A stretch of 64,000 bases of DNA from an uncultured Rhodospirillaceae bacterium (GTDB taxonomy: Bacteria > Pseudomonadota > Alphaproteobacteria > Rhodospirillales > UBA2165). Location: positions 1 through 64,000 of the forward strand of contig CAJWAR010000022.1 of NCBI GenBank assembly GCA_913020445.1. Direction: 5' to 3'. Numbering within the stretch: position 1 is the stretch's first letter; every line of letters starts with the position of its first letter. A model generated the notes under the pieces. It searched no databases and was not told where the DNA came from. It saw only the letters and a list, made by a program, of their open reading frames with translations. Made by a program: the position numbers and the translations under genes. Shown piece by piece: positions 18,487-27,762 of this stretch.

Positions 18487-20341
18487 GGAACTGCATCATC
18501 AGGGGATCGCTGCTTTCCAGGAAGGCCGGCTGGATGAGGCAATAGATTTGCTCGGCCAGGCCATCGCAGAGGAGGGGGCAGCCGCGGAAATATTCGCCAA
18601 TCTCGGCGTGATTAATCGCGCGGCAGGTAATCTGGACGCCGCCCGCGATCATTTGAAAATGGCGGTCGAGCATGCATCCAGTAATGCTGATTTTCATTAT
18701 AATCTGGCCCTGGTTTATGGCGATTTGACCGAGCTTGAACTGGCCCAAAAACACTATGAGTTGGCGCTCAGCATTCGTCCCGGTATGGCGCCAGCACTTA
18801 ATAATCTCGGCAATATTTTGAAAGAGCAGAAAGATTTTACGCGCGCTGTCGAGTGTTACCATCAGGCGATCGAAGCAGATGAAAGCTATATGCCGGCTCA
18901 TAAAAACTTGGCGGACGCCTTTGAAACATCGGGCTTTGCCGAGGCGGCGCACGAAGCCTACACGACAGCCATTAATTTGCGACCCGATCCTGGTGCGCGC
19001 ATTCGCGACGCTCTGCTGCTGCCGGTCTTCCCGGATTCAAACGATCATATTTTAGAGTTGCGGACTGGGCTCGAAAGCAAACTGGATGAATTATTAAATG
19101 ATGATCTTAGTATTGAAGACCCGTTGCGCGAAGTCGGCGCAACCAATTTTTTGCTCGCCTATCATGGGCTCGATGATAAAGCGATCCAGCAAAAAATCGC
19201 GCGCCTTTATGTTGGCGCTTGCCCAACGTTATCTTATGAGGCGCCGCACGCCCAGGATTGGATGGCTGGGCTGGAAGGGGGCGCGCCCCGCATCGGTTTC
19301 GTATCGTCGTTTTTTCACGAGCATACCATTGCCAAGCTGAACCACGGATTGATGGCGGGCCTGCCGAAATCCCGGTTTGAAGTGCAGGTCTTTTCGTTTT
19401 CGGAAGTTGAGGATTCTTGGGCGGCGAAGTTTCAGGAATTTGGGACTAACTTTGTACCATTGCCGAAAGAATTAGATGCAGCGCGCGAAATCATCGCCAA
19501 AGCCGAGCTTGATATTTTGTATTTCACCGATATCGGCATGGAACCTTTAAGCTATTTCTTAGGCTTTGCCCGCTTGGCACCGGTGCAATGCGTCACTTGG
19601 GGGCATCCGGTGACGACCGGGCTGCCTAACATCGACTATTTTATCTCCGGCGATCTCACCGAAACCAGAGACGCGGCACCATCTTATAGCGAAAAGCTCA
19701 TACGTCTTGATGGGTTTTCAACCTGTGTCGCCAAGCCGGACGAGATCGACCAATTGCCGCCACGCGAAACAGGGCCGGGCCAACGCATTGTCTGTCCGCA
19801 ATCGCTATTTAAATATCATCCGGATTTTGACACTCTACTCGGCGGCATATTACGCGCCTTGCCCGACGCCGAAATTCAACTGATTGACGGCAGTCATCCT
19901 GCGTGGTCGGAATTGCTGCAAATGCGCCTGCTCACCTCATTATCTGATGTTAGCGATCGCCTTCAGATATTACCGCGGCTTAACCGGGAGGCCTTTGCGG
20001 CGCTATTGCGGGCAGCAGATGTTATTCTCGATACACCGCATTTTTGCGGCGGTATGACGACCTATCAGGCGCTTGCGGCTGGCACGCCGGTGGTAACGCT
20101 GCCCGGGGATTTTATGCGGGGCCGCTTGAGTTTGGGTCTCTATCGTCAAATGCAAATGACCGACTGTGTAGCCGTAAGCGCCGAAGACTATGTCGAGATC
20201 ACCAAGCGCCTCTGCACAGACACATCCTTTGCCGCTTCTGTGCGCGAACAAATCCAAGCCGGCCAGGACCGTATCTTTAACAACCGTTCTGCCATCGATC
20301 GCCACGCGAAGTTTTTTGAAAAGGTTATGTTTGAAGGGTAG
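18479..20341 (+). CDS. TPR protein with O-GlcNAc-transferase-like catalytic domain (GT41)
   Basis: 620 residues. TPR units occupy about 1-165 (AEIFANLGVINRAAGN, ADFHYNLALVYGDL, PALNNLGNILKEQKDF). The region from about 265 is an OGT/SPINDLY-type GT-B domain: IGFVSSFFHEHTIAKLNHGL (the H559-like region), VQCVTWGHPVTTGLPNIDYF, CPQSLFKYHPDF, ILPRLNREAF, DTPHFCGGMTTYQALAAGTPVVTLPG. Eukaryotic OGT adds GlcNAc and SPY fucose to Ser/Thr; bacterial forms commonly glycosylate surface proteins or act in glycan assembly. It starts inside the previous gene and ends 14 bases from the convergent methyltransferase. Confidence 0.9.
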   Translation: MSEELHHQGIAAFQEGRLDEAIDLLGQAIAEEGAAAEIFANLGVINRAAGNLDAARDHLKMAVEHASSNADFHYNLALVYGDLTELELAQKHYELALSIRPGMAPALNNLGNILKEQKDFTRAVECYHQAIEADESYMPAHKNLADAFETSGFAEAAHEAYTTAINLRPDPGARIRDALLLPVFPDSNDHILELRTGLESKLDELLNDDLSIEDPLREVGATNFLLAYHGLDDKAIQQKIARLYVGACPTLSYEAPHAQDWMAGLEGGAPRIGFVSSFFHEHTIAKLNHGLMAGLPKSRFEVQVFSFSEVEDSWAAKFQEFGTNFVPLPKELDAAREIIAKAELDILYFTDIGMEPLSYFLGFARLAPVQCVTWGHPVTTGLPNIDYFISGDLTETRDAAPSYSEKLIRLDGFSTCVAKPDEIDQLPPRETGPGQRIVCPQSLFKYHPDFDTLLGGILRALPDAEIQLIDGSHPAWSELLQMRLLTSLSDVSDRLQILPRLNREAFAALLRAADVILDTPHFCGGMTTYQALAAGTPVVTLPGDFMRGRLSLGLYRQMQMTDCVAVSAEDYVEITKRLCTDTSFAASVREQIQAGQDRIFNNRSAIDRHAKFFEKVMFEG

Positions 20342-20355
20342 GCAGTCTCAAATGT

Positions 20356-21162
20356 TCATTCGATATCCGGATAATGTGGCGGGAATTTTACTGCTTCACC
20401 CGTCAAATCGATTGGCTTCCAATTTGAATGAGATTTTTGCATATACCAGGTTGCGCCATATTTTGAAACCTTACCCAATGTTTTCCATACCGCGCCGGTA
20501 ACACCGGGATGGAAATTCAGCCCCGTTTTAGAATCTTGAGCAAATTGCTGTTTCGAGTTGATCGCCTCCTCTAAAGCGTTAACATCGACTTCATCTGCTT
20601 GCAGGGATAGATCATCACCGCAGAGAATACCATCTTGCTCCAACATTTCTGACGCAATCAGGATATCGCGGGTAACCGATTCATATGCGTGGTCCCCATC
20701 GATATAAATAACATTAAATTTTTGCCTGGGAATATTCTGCTGAAATTCTTCAATACCAGTTTTATGATGCGTAATTGACGGGCCAAATTCAGCGTATTTA
20801 ACATTGGCCAAAAAAATCTCATAGATTTGAGCCAGGTAGGCTGTCGTGTACTGACTGTTCTCCGGAGCCATTGCGTTACCTTTAATCTCGTCCCAGGGAT
20901 CAAGGCACATGACGCCGCCGGCACGGTCAAATAAAGTCTCGGCGCACCACGCCCAGGTCAAGGCGGAAGCGCCGGCGAAGGAGCCGATTTCCAGGCAACT
21001 CAATGAATTATGGGTGGTCTTTGCTAGAAAACCCGCCAAGGCGTAAAGGACCCCGTGACTTTCCTTGATACCACGGAACAACTCGCCATTTTCCCCGAAA
21101 TAAGGGGTTTGATTTTTACCGATATAGTCGAGGCATTTTTCGGCGATTTCGTGGTCCGACAT
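20356..21162 (-). CDS. Class I SAM-dependent methyltransferase (Methyltransf_24 type)
   Basis: About 268 residues. Motif I is LEIGSFAGASALTWAW; the acidic motif and post-motifs are YIDGDHAYESVTRDI and LEQDGILCGDDL. CLDPWDEI marks the second strand. Such enzymes often O-methylate sugars or natural products. The open frame reaches 21174, but GAGAAGA sits just upstream of the second ATG (21162), which I prefer. It lies between the glycosyltransferases and a carbamoyltransferase, so sugar methylation is plausible. A 28-base palindrome separates it from the carbamoyltransferase gene. Confidence 0.85.
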   Translation of the reverse strand: MSDHEIAEKCLDYIGKNQTPYFGENGELFRGIKESHGVLYALAGFLAKTTHNSLSCLEIGSFAGASALTWAWCAETLFDRAGGVMCLDPWDEIKGNAMAPENSQYTTAYLAQIYEIFLANVKYAEFGPSITHHKTGIEEFQQNIPRQKFNVIYIDGDHAYESVTRDILIASEMLEQDGILCGDDLSLQADEVDVNALEEAINSKQQFAQDSKTGLNFHPGVTGAVWKTLGKVSKYGATWYMQKSHSNWKPIDLTGEAVKFPPHYPDIE

Positions 21163-21187
21163 TTTTCTTCTCATTAAAAAAGTAATT

Positions 21188-21230
21188 TAATAAAGCGACC
21201 CGGGTCGCTTTATTACAATGTTAACCTTTT
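21188..21230. repeat. Dispersed palindrome, family A, copy 1
   Basis: A perfect 28-base palindrome (half-site TAATAAAGCGACCC, 21188-21215) followed by the asymmetric tail CAATGTTAACCTTTT (21216-21230). A second copy at 59395-59437 matches at 39 of 43 positions, tail included. The tail supplies the carbamoyltransferase stop codon (minus strand, 21223-21221) and its last codons. As RNA the palindrome would fold into a 12-13 bp hairpin and could end transcription either way. Confidence 0.8.
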
Positions 21231-23044
21231 GGTGTGGATTCCTTCGCCTTCAAATCCTCCGCCAATCTTACATAAACTTCAACATCGCAGAAGCGCTCGA
21301 TCAAATTGGTGTAGTCTTTATCAACGCGGGCGGTTGTGGTTGCGAGGTTTTGCGCCGAGGTGAGGGCAGGGGTGTTCTCCGTCCGCTCAACCAATTGCCC
21401 TTCGATATAAAGCGCATCAAGGCCGGTGCGGAGCAAACAACTCGCGGCATCGTCATAGGTTTCGACAATCGGTTCGTCCCGATCATTGAATGACGTATTG
21501 GTCAGCACGGCGCAGCCGGTGAGATTACCAAAGGCCTCGATCAATTCGTAATAGTCTTTGTTTTGTTCCTGGTTGACCGTTTGGACCCGGCACGAGCCAT
21601 CTGCATGGGTCACCACCGGGACCTGATCGCGCTCGCCTTCTTTGACAGTTCCGGCGACGACCATGAAGGGGCTTTTGGCCGGCGACTGGAAAAAGTCTGG
21701 AATATTGTCTTCCAGGCACGACGGCGCAAAGGGGCGGAATCCCTCCCGGTGTTTGATCTCAGCATTGAGCCGGTCTTTCATATCAGCCGGCCGGGGATCA
21801 GCAAGAATGCTGCGATTGCCAAGGGCACGCGGGCCATATTCGGAGCCGCCGGCGACGCGGCCGATAATTTTGCCATCGACCAGCAGCTGGGCAATATCTT
21901 GAACGGAAGCCTTGGCGGATTTTAACTGCCATTTGTCTAATACGGCAGGCAGAGTAGCCGGATCATTCGGAGTGCCGAGATAAGCATCCGACATGTGATG
22001 ACGAAGTTCGCCGCCATTGGCATAATAGCCGTAAAGTGCACAGCCGAGCGGCAGGCCTTCATCGGAAGCGGCCGGTTGAATATAAACTTCATCAAACAGG
22101 CCGCTTTCAATCAGCTTTTTGTTGATGATGCAATTGAGCGCCGCGCCGCCGGCAAGACAGAGTTTTTTACTGTGTATTTTTTTGCGCGCCAGCCAAACGA
22201 GATATTGAATATCAGTTTCGAGCGTTTCCTGTGCTTGGCGGGCCAGACTGACCCAGGGATTGGCGATAAGCTTGTCGCTATCTTCTCCCTCAAAAGTCGG
22301 CACATCCGCCATGCCGAAAACGGTTTTGTCGTGATTGATGATGAAATCCTCGAAGCGATCCGGATCAACATCAACAAGCGGCTCAAACGGCACCTGATCG
22401 CCATAGCCCGCAAGCGCCATGGTTTGACCGGCGCCAAAAATATCGTAGCCCAGATGCTCCGAGACTTTATCGTAGAAAAACGATGAATTGACGAAATGAT
22501 CGCGGCGCTCAGCAAGTTTTTCGCCGTTTAGGTAGGTATCGCCGAGATAACCGATGCGGTCGATTATGTTCAAGTCCAAGCCTTGGCCATGATAGATGCC
22601 GGTGCCGCCCTCGGCGATCAAAATGGCTGCCTCATCAAAGGGTGAGACGAAATAGGCACTCGCTGCGTGCGCATCAATATGATTGATCCACCGCACTTTA
22701 GTTGAATCGTATTTGATGCTTTGCTCGACCAGATAGTTCCAGCGGTGGTTGTCATCATAGCGCGGATGGTGTCGCTTGAGGGCATTTTCGTAGCCGAACT
22801 GAGAGCCTTTCTCGGGCCAGGTTTCCATATGGCGGTCGATGCAGATCAGATCAACATCGTCCAGGCTTTCGAGGCCTAAAGCGTTGAGACAATAAGCAAT
22901 CGACATCAATGGATAGGCAAATGAATGCTTGCGCCGATTGAGGCGCGCTTCGGCTATGGCATGAATTTTTAAGGCGCCGCCTTGATCAGAGATAATGGCA
23001 GCGCCGGTATCATGGCTATAACATTTAAGGCCTAAAACTATCAT
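21221..23044 (-). CDS. Carbamoyltransferase of the NodU/TobZ family
   Basis: 607 residues, normal for the two-domain family. The Kae1-like N-terminal domain starts MIVLGLKCYSHDTGAAII and has His122 and His126 (NHIDAHAASAYF); CLAGGAALNC is at 296-305 and the YrdC-like C-terminal signature GPRALGNRSILADPR at 404-418. Family members use carbamoyl phosphate and ATP to carbamoylate sugars or antibiotics (NodU on Nod factor, TobZ on tobramycin). The usual DGxGE after the His motif reads IAEGGTGIYHG here. Its neighbours suggest a sugar acceptor. The last codons lie in a dispersed palindrome. Confidence 0.9.
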   Translation of the reverse strand: MIVLGLKCYSHDTGAAIISDQGGALKIHAIAEARLNRRKHSFAYPLMSIAYCLNALGLESLDDVDLICIDRHMETWPEKGSQFGYENALKRHHPRYDDNHRWNYLVEQSIKYDSTKVRWINHIDAHAASAYFVSPFDEAAILIAEGGTGIYHGQGLDLNIIDRIGYLGDTYLNGEKLAERRDHFVNSSFFYDKVSEHLGYDIFGAGQTMALAGYGDQVPFEPLVDVDPDRFEDFIINHDKTVFGMADVPTFEGEDSDKLIANPWVSLARQAQETLETDIQYLVWLARKKIHSKKLCLAGGAALNCIINKKLIESGLFDEVYIQPAASDEGLPLGCALYGYYANGGELRHHMSDAYLGTPNDPATLPAVLDKWQLKSAKASVQDIAQLLVDGKIIGRVAGGSEYGPRALGNRSILADPRPADMKDRLNAEIKHREGFRPFAPSCLEDNIPDFFQSPAKSPFMVVAGTVKEGERDQVPVVTHADGSCRVQTVNQEQNKDYYELIEAFGNLTGCAVLTNTSFNDRDEPIVETYDDAASCLLRTGLDALYIEGQLVERTENTPALTSAQNLATTTARVDKDYTNLIERFCDVEVYVRLAEDLKAKESTPKG

Positions 23045-23108
23045 TCTGGTTCTATCGTGCTAACTTAAGACTATTGGCATAATCAAATATGTATGAGACA
23101 AGACCGCT

Positions 23109-24176
23109 ATGAATACGACAAGCTTTAATTCCATGGTGAGAGCAACAGATAACACCAATAAAATCATCGCTTCGTGGCTTTTTGTGTTGTGCGGCATGGT
23201 CTTTATTATGGTCATCTTGGGCGGTTTGACGCGGCTCACCCATTCGGGCCTGTCGATGGTTGATTGGCGCCCCGTTACGGGCTGGTTGCCGCCGCTGAAC
23301 CCAGATGAATGGCAGGCGGTGTTTGATCTTTACAAAGAATCGCCGGAGTTCAAAAAAGTTAATGCCGACATGACGGTTGAGGGATTTAAGTCGATTTTCT
23401 GGCTTGAGTTTACTCATCGCTTGTGGGGGCGGAGTATGGGCGTCGTCTTTTTCCTGCCCTTCGTATTTTTCCTGCTTAAAGGCTGGGTGACTAGTCCGCT
23501 GGTACCTCGTCTCGTTTTGATCTTTATTCTTGGCGGCCTGCAGGGCGTCCTCGGCTGGTACATGGTGAAAAGTGGTTTGGTCGATAATCCCGATGTCAGT
23601 CAATACCGCCTCACTGCCCATTTTTCCGCCGCTGTTATTATCTATGGTTACATGTTTTGGGTTGCTTTATCGTTAATGAAATCACCCTATGCGGCCGTTT
23701 TACATGCCCCGGCGATGCTGACCAGGGTAACGGTCTTCAGTGCTTTTTGGATTTTTATCACCATGATGTCAGGCGGTTTTGTCGCCGGTCTTGATGCCGG
23801 ACTGACTTACAACACGTTTCCCTTGATGGATGGTAAAATCGTGCCGAGTGGTTTGGCAACCTTGTCGCCCTGGTATCTCAATATGTTTGAGAATATTACC
23901 ACCGTGCAATTCGATCACCGGATTTTAGCAGAATTGACTTTGGTCTTGATTATTGGACTTTGGCTGGCCGCCCGCAAATGTGATCTGCCGTGGGCGGCGC
24001 TTCAGGCCTTTCACGCTTTACTGATTATGACACTGGTGCAAGTGACCCTCGGTATCACAACATTATTGTATGTCGTACCGGTTTCCGTCGCCGCTCTTCA
24101 TCAAGCGGGCGCTCTACTCCTGTTCACATTTGCTCTCTGGGCCGCACATGCTCTGGTCGGAAAATCATATCACTAG
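23109..24176 (+). CDS. ctaA: Heme A synthase (COX15/CtaA)
   Basis: 355 residues, about eight TM helices. It oxidises the C8 methyl of heme O to make heme A for aa3-type cytochrome oxidase in the inner membrane. Conserved pieces: GGLTRLTHSGLSMVDWRPVTG near 40-60, EFTHRLWGRSMG, LTAHFSAAVIIYG, VAGLDAGLTYNTFPLMDG, QFDHRILAEL and ALHQAGALLLF, with the paired histidines that bind heme. This longer form with no Cys pair is the alphaproteobacterial/mitochondrial type 2. It stands alone, without cox genes. Divergent from the carbamoyltransferase. Confidence 0.95.
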   Translation: MNTTSFNSMVRATDNTNKIIASWLFVLCGMVFIMVILGGLTRLTHSGLSMVDWRPVTGWLPPLNPDEWQAVFDLYKESPEFKKVNADMTVEGFKSIFWLEFTHRLWGRSMGVVFFLPFVFFLLKGWVTSPLVPRLVLIFILGGLQGVLGWYMVKSGLVDNPDVSQYRLTAHFSAAVIIYGYMFWVALSLMKSPYAAVLHAPAMLTRVTVFSAFWIFITMMSGGFVAGLDAGLTYNTFPLMDGKIVPSGLATLSPWYLNMFENITTVQFDHRILAELTLVLIIGLWLAARKCDLPWAALQAFHALLIMTLVQVTLGITTLLYVVPVSVAALHQAGALLLFTFALWAAHALVGKSYH

Positions 24177-24264
24177 CGCCAAAGAGTAATTGGGTAATTG
24201 TGGTATTCTACCTATATACTCAGTTAGCTTTCTTATGATCGAGGATCAATTGTTTGGGTTTAGC

Positions 24265-25017
24265 ATGATTAAATCGCTCCGACTTTTTCCGCTGGTTTTT
24301 ATCCTGATCTGGATGAACCCTGTTCGTTCTGCTGAAGAAGTGAATAACCGTATTAATATCGGGATACTCGGTCTCACACCGTATGGATTTAAAACGAAAG
24401 ATGGCAGAGACGCTGGATACATCTTCGATATCACCGGCGAAATCAGAAAAACGGTCAAGTTTCCCGGTTTCGATGAAATACTGCCGGTTAAACGTCTCCT
24501 TCGAGAACTCAATACCGGCAGGCTAGACTGTTCGATTATGGCGCGCGGGCCCATTACTGAGAAGTCCTTTGAAATGCTCGCACCGATCGGCAAGGAAGTC
24601 GAAGGTGTGGTTGTGCCCAGAGCGGGCGTGAAATTAGCAACCTATGACGACTTGAAAAAATTGTCTATCGCGGTACCGGATGGGATCAATATTGATGCCC
24701 AGTTTGATAAGGATACCTCGATGCATAAATTTACCTCTAATGGCTACCGCCAAAGCACTTTGTTGCTTAAAAATGGTCGCGTGGATGCGATGTATGGTGC
24801 TTGGGACAGTTATTTATTCAATATGCGTCAAGTTGGTTTGAAGCGCCGGGACATTGGTGAACGTTATGTCTTTACTAAAAGTTCAATGTGGCTGATGTGC
24901 CGCCGTGACTATGATAATAATGTGGTCAAAAGACGTCTGATTGAAGTCACCAACGAGTTACGTGATCGCAAGGTTTTTAAGAAGATAATTTCCCGTTATC
25001 TCGGCGAGTACGAATAG
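24265..25017 (+). CDS. Periplasmic solute-binding protein (SBP_bac_3 type)
   Basis: About 250 residues from the chosen ATG, with a cleavable signal peptide (hydrophobic core LRLFPLVFILIWM, cleavage after VRSA). The mature part has the type 3 binding-protein pattern: IGILGLTPYGFKTKDGRDAGYIFDITGEI, DCSIMARGPITEKSFEML, KLSIAVPDGINIDAQF and VDAMYGAWDSYLF. It carries no GGDEF or kinase and has no transporter genes alongside, so it may be an orphan sensor-type binding protein; the ligand is unknown. The open frame continues upstream to 24190, but those codons precede the signal peptide. Confidence 0.82.
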   Translation: MIKSLRLFPLVFILIWMNPVRSAEEVNNRINIGILGLTPYGFKTKDGRDAGYIFDITGEIRKTVKFPGFDEILPVKRLLRELNTGRLDCSIMARGPITEKSFEMLAPIGKEVEGVVVPRAGVKLATYDDLKKLSIAVPDGINIDAQFDKDTSMHKFTSNGYRQSTLLLKNGRVDAMYGAWDSYLFNMRQVGLKRRDIGERYVFTKSSMWLMCRRDYDNNVVKRRLIEVTNELRDRKVFKKIISRYLGEYE

Positions 25018-25259
25018 AAAAGACTTGAAAACTGTTCACGATTTTCCTTGTTTCATATATTTAATAATAAGTTCTGCCACTCTATGATAAATTGGAGCGA
25101 GTTTGATTTTGCCTGGTTACTTCTGTGGAGCGATCCGCAAAAGACGGTTTTTCAGTTCGATGAGTTGTGTAAAGAATGTTAATTTTATATATATAATAGT
25201 AGTTTACATTATGAATAAGCTGCTGAAAATCATATGTGGTCAAATCGGAGAACTGTTAA

Positions 25260-26198
25260 ATGTCGAATGAAGACGACAAATTTCGCCTTGTAACGCGAAG
25301 TGATTTTGATGGATTGGTTTGCGCCGTTCTGCTGCGTGAACTCGATGTTATAAATGATATTAAGTTTGTCCACCCGAAAGATGTGCAGGATGGCCTGGTG
25401 TTATTGAGCGATACCGATATCACTGCCAATTTGCCATTCGATGACCGGGTCCAACGCGCCTTTGACCATCACCATAGCGAAATGGTTCGCCTGGAAACCC
25501 TTCCCGCTAATTACGTGAATACACCCAACGCACCTTCGGCGGCGCGGGTTATTTATGATTATTATGGTGGTAAAGATGCCTTTCCAAGAATTGCCGATGA
25601 ATTGATGGAGGCCGTCGACAAAGGGGATTCAGCGCAATTTTCCATGGATGAAGTGATGACGCCGACAAATTGGGCGATGCTCAATTTTGTTATGGATTCA
25701 CGAACCGGTTTGGGACGGTTTAGAGACTTCCGAATTTCAAACTATGATTTGATGATGGCGTTGATTGATTATTGCCGCGATCATTCCATTGAGGAAATTC
25801 TTGAGCTGGCTGATGTTAAGGAACGCGTTGATCTTTATCTCGACCATAAAGATAAATTTGTTGAACAGATCCGAAATTGTTCGAGCGTTCATGATAATTT
25901 GGTTGTTTTGGATTTACGCAATGAAGAAACCATATATGCCGGCAATCGGTTTATGATCTATGCCTTGTTCCCGGAAACCAACATATCCATTCATGCAATT
26001 TGGGGCCTCGATAAACTCAACACGGTATATGCTGTCGGCAAATCGATTTTCAATAAAACGTCCAAAACCAATATCGGTGAGCTGGTGTTAAAATATGGCG
26101 GTGGCGGTCACGAGGCAGCCGGCACGTGTCAGGTTGATAGCGATGATAGCGAGCGGATATTAAAAGAATTGGTTGCTCAGATTAACGCAGACGGTTAA
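25260..26198 (+). CDS. DHH-superfamily phosphoesterase
   Basis: 312 residues. The first metal motif reads VTRSDFDGLVCAVLL, the DHH-like triad is RAFDHHHSEM, and the C-terminal DHHA1 signature is KYGGGGHEAAGTCQV. Relatives are exopolyphosphatases, nanoRNases and cyclic-dinucleotide phosphodiesterases; the usual first-motif His is Ser-Asp here, which is typical of the subgroup often labelled exopolyphosphatase. Substrate not decided. GGAGAA precedes the start at good spacing. About 240 AT-rich bases separate it from the binding protein and carry nothing I recognise. Confidence 0.85.
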   Translation: MSNEDDKFRLVTRSDFDGLVCAVLLRELDVINDIKFVHPKDVQDGLVLLSDTDITANLPFDDRVQRAFDHHHSEMVRLETLPANYVNTPNAPSAARVIYDYYGGKDAFPRIADELMEAVDKGDSAQFSMDEVMTPTNWAMLNFVMDSRTGLGRFRDFRISNYDLMMALIDYCRDHSIEEILELADVKERVDLYLDHKDKFVEQIRNCSSVHDNLVVLDLRNEETIYAGNRFMIYALFPETNISIHAIWGLDKLNTVYAVGKSIFNKTSKTNIGELVLKYGGGGHEAAGTCQVDSDDSERILKELVAQINADG

Positions 26199-26263
26199 AT
26201 CTAAACCGATATCCCAAAAATGACCCCCGCTGAATGGATGACATTTATGAGTCCTAACCTTAA

Positions 26264-27751
26264 ATGAAAAAGAACTGGATACCGCGCCCACTGGCCATTG
26301 TGCTGATTGTTGTTGCGCTCTTTGCCGGATTATCAAATTCACTGACCGGGTGTTCTGGTACGCCAAAAGCTCGGGTTTTTGGTGGTTTTAAAAATCCGTT
26401 CGCACGGGTTCAGGAAAACACACCCGACTATCAGCGTTTTAAGAAAATTTACAGTGAAGTAGCGGCTAAGGATGGATTCCAAGCGCAACAATTGCGGCAT
26501 TTTTCTGATGCTTTTCACCGGGTGCGTGGCGAGTATGTACATATTTTGGAAGACAAGATACTCATCGACGCGGCGATAAAAGGCGTGCAGAAAATTGAAG
26601 GTGCGCGCGGTTCAATCCCGTCAACTAAGGTCATTGAAGCGGCGCTCGATGCGATGATTACATCGCTTGATCCGCATTCCAGTTATATGAACCCTGAGGA
26701 GTATCGTGATTCGCAAGTTGTCACCAGCGGCGAGTTTGGTGGCTTGGGGATCGAGATTAAATTAACTGATGGGTTAATAGAAATCATCTCACCGATGGTC
26801 GATACGCCGGCCTATCGGGCAGGCTTGAAGCCGGGCGATTTTATCACCCATGTCGAGGGCGATCCGGTTAAAAAAATGACCCTGGGCGATGCCGTTCATC
26901 GTTTGCGCGGCAAGCCTGGAAGTGATGTTCACATTACCATTCGACGTGAGGGCGCCGGCAGCTTCCCGGTTACCATCACGCGCGCGATCATCAAGGTTCA
27001 ACCGGTCAAGTGGCGGGTTGAAGGCAATATCGGTGTTGTTCAAGTTACGCATTTTAATTTGCGCTCTGAAGACGCGCTGGAAGATGCCATCGACAGTATT
27101 CGCGCTCAACTTGGCTCGCAGCTGCAAGGTCTGGTCGTGGATCTGCGCAACAATCCCGGCGGGCTGCTTAATCAGTCCGTGGCGATCGCAGATGCGTTCA
27201 TAAATCATGGCAAAATCGTTTCAGTCCGGGACCGTGCCGGTGAAGTGCGGGGCTTCGATGCCCATCTCGGGGATATCGCCGGTGGCTTGCCGATTGTCGT
27301 ATTAATAAATCGCGGTTCCGCTTCAGCTTCGGAAATTGTCGCCGGTGCTTTGCAGGATCATCGCCGCGCCACGGTTATGGGTGCACGGTCTTTTGGCAAA
27401 GGTTCGGTTCAGACGATTGCGCCGCTTGATTGGGATGGCGCCTTGCGCTTAACCACCGCGCTTTACTACTTACCGTCGGGTCGCACCATCCAAGGTTCGG
27501 GCGTCGATCCCGATCTCAACGTCATCAGTAAAACAGGTGATAACGGCAAGCGTGAATCTGATTTGCCGAACGCCTTGAAAACTGCAGGCCAGGCCGGTGA
27601 AGTTCTTGCCGGTCGCCAGATACAAGAAGACAGTTGCCCGCTAGCCGGCAAAGACAAGAAAGATAAATTGCTGGGCTGTGCCGTTATGTTTTTGCGTTCC
27701 GGCTCGCAAGCAAACTTTATAGCGCTGATGAACGCGCGTAAGAGCCTTTAA
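26264..27751 (+). CDS. ctpA: C-terminal processing protease, S41A family, probable lipoprotein
   Basis: 495 residues. Export signal near 8-27 ends in a lipobox-like LTGC (Cys30), so the enzyme may be lipid-anchored. PDZ domain about 155-235 (GGLGIEIKLTDGLIEI, AGLKPGDFITHVEG). Catalytic region: LVVDLRNNPGG (292-300), Ser352 in NRGSASASEI and Lys379 in SFGKGSVQT, forming the Ser-Lys dyad. CtpA proteases trim periplasmic proteins or murein hydrolase partners. It is followed after 11 bases by a GST gene. The ribosome site is weak. Confidence 0.93.
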   Translation: MKKNWIPRPLAIVLIVVALFAGLSNSLTGCSGTPKARVFGGFKNPFARVQENTPDYQRFKKIYSEVAAKDGFQAQQLRHFSDAFHRVRGEYVHILEDKILIDAAIKGVQKIEGARGSIPSTKVIEAALDAMITSLDPHSSYMNPEEYRDSQVVTSGEFGGLGIEIKLTDGLIEIISPMVDTPAYRAGLKPGDFITHVEGDPVKKMTLGDAVHRLRGKPGSDVHITIRREGAGSFPVTITRAIIKVQPVKWRVEGNIGVVQVTHFNLRSEDALEDAIDSIRAQLGSQLQGLVVDLRNNPGGLLNQSVAIADAFINHGKIVSVRDRAGEVRGFDAHLGDIAGGLPIVVLINRGSASASEIVAGALQDHRRATVMGARSFGKGSVQTIAPLDWDGALRLTTALYYLPSGRTIQGSGVDPDLNVISKTGDNGKRESDLPNALKTAGQAGEVLAGRQIQEDSCPLAGKDKKDKLLGCAVMFLRSGSQANFIALMNARKSL

Positions 27752-27762
27752 CCCAGTCACAA

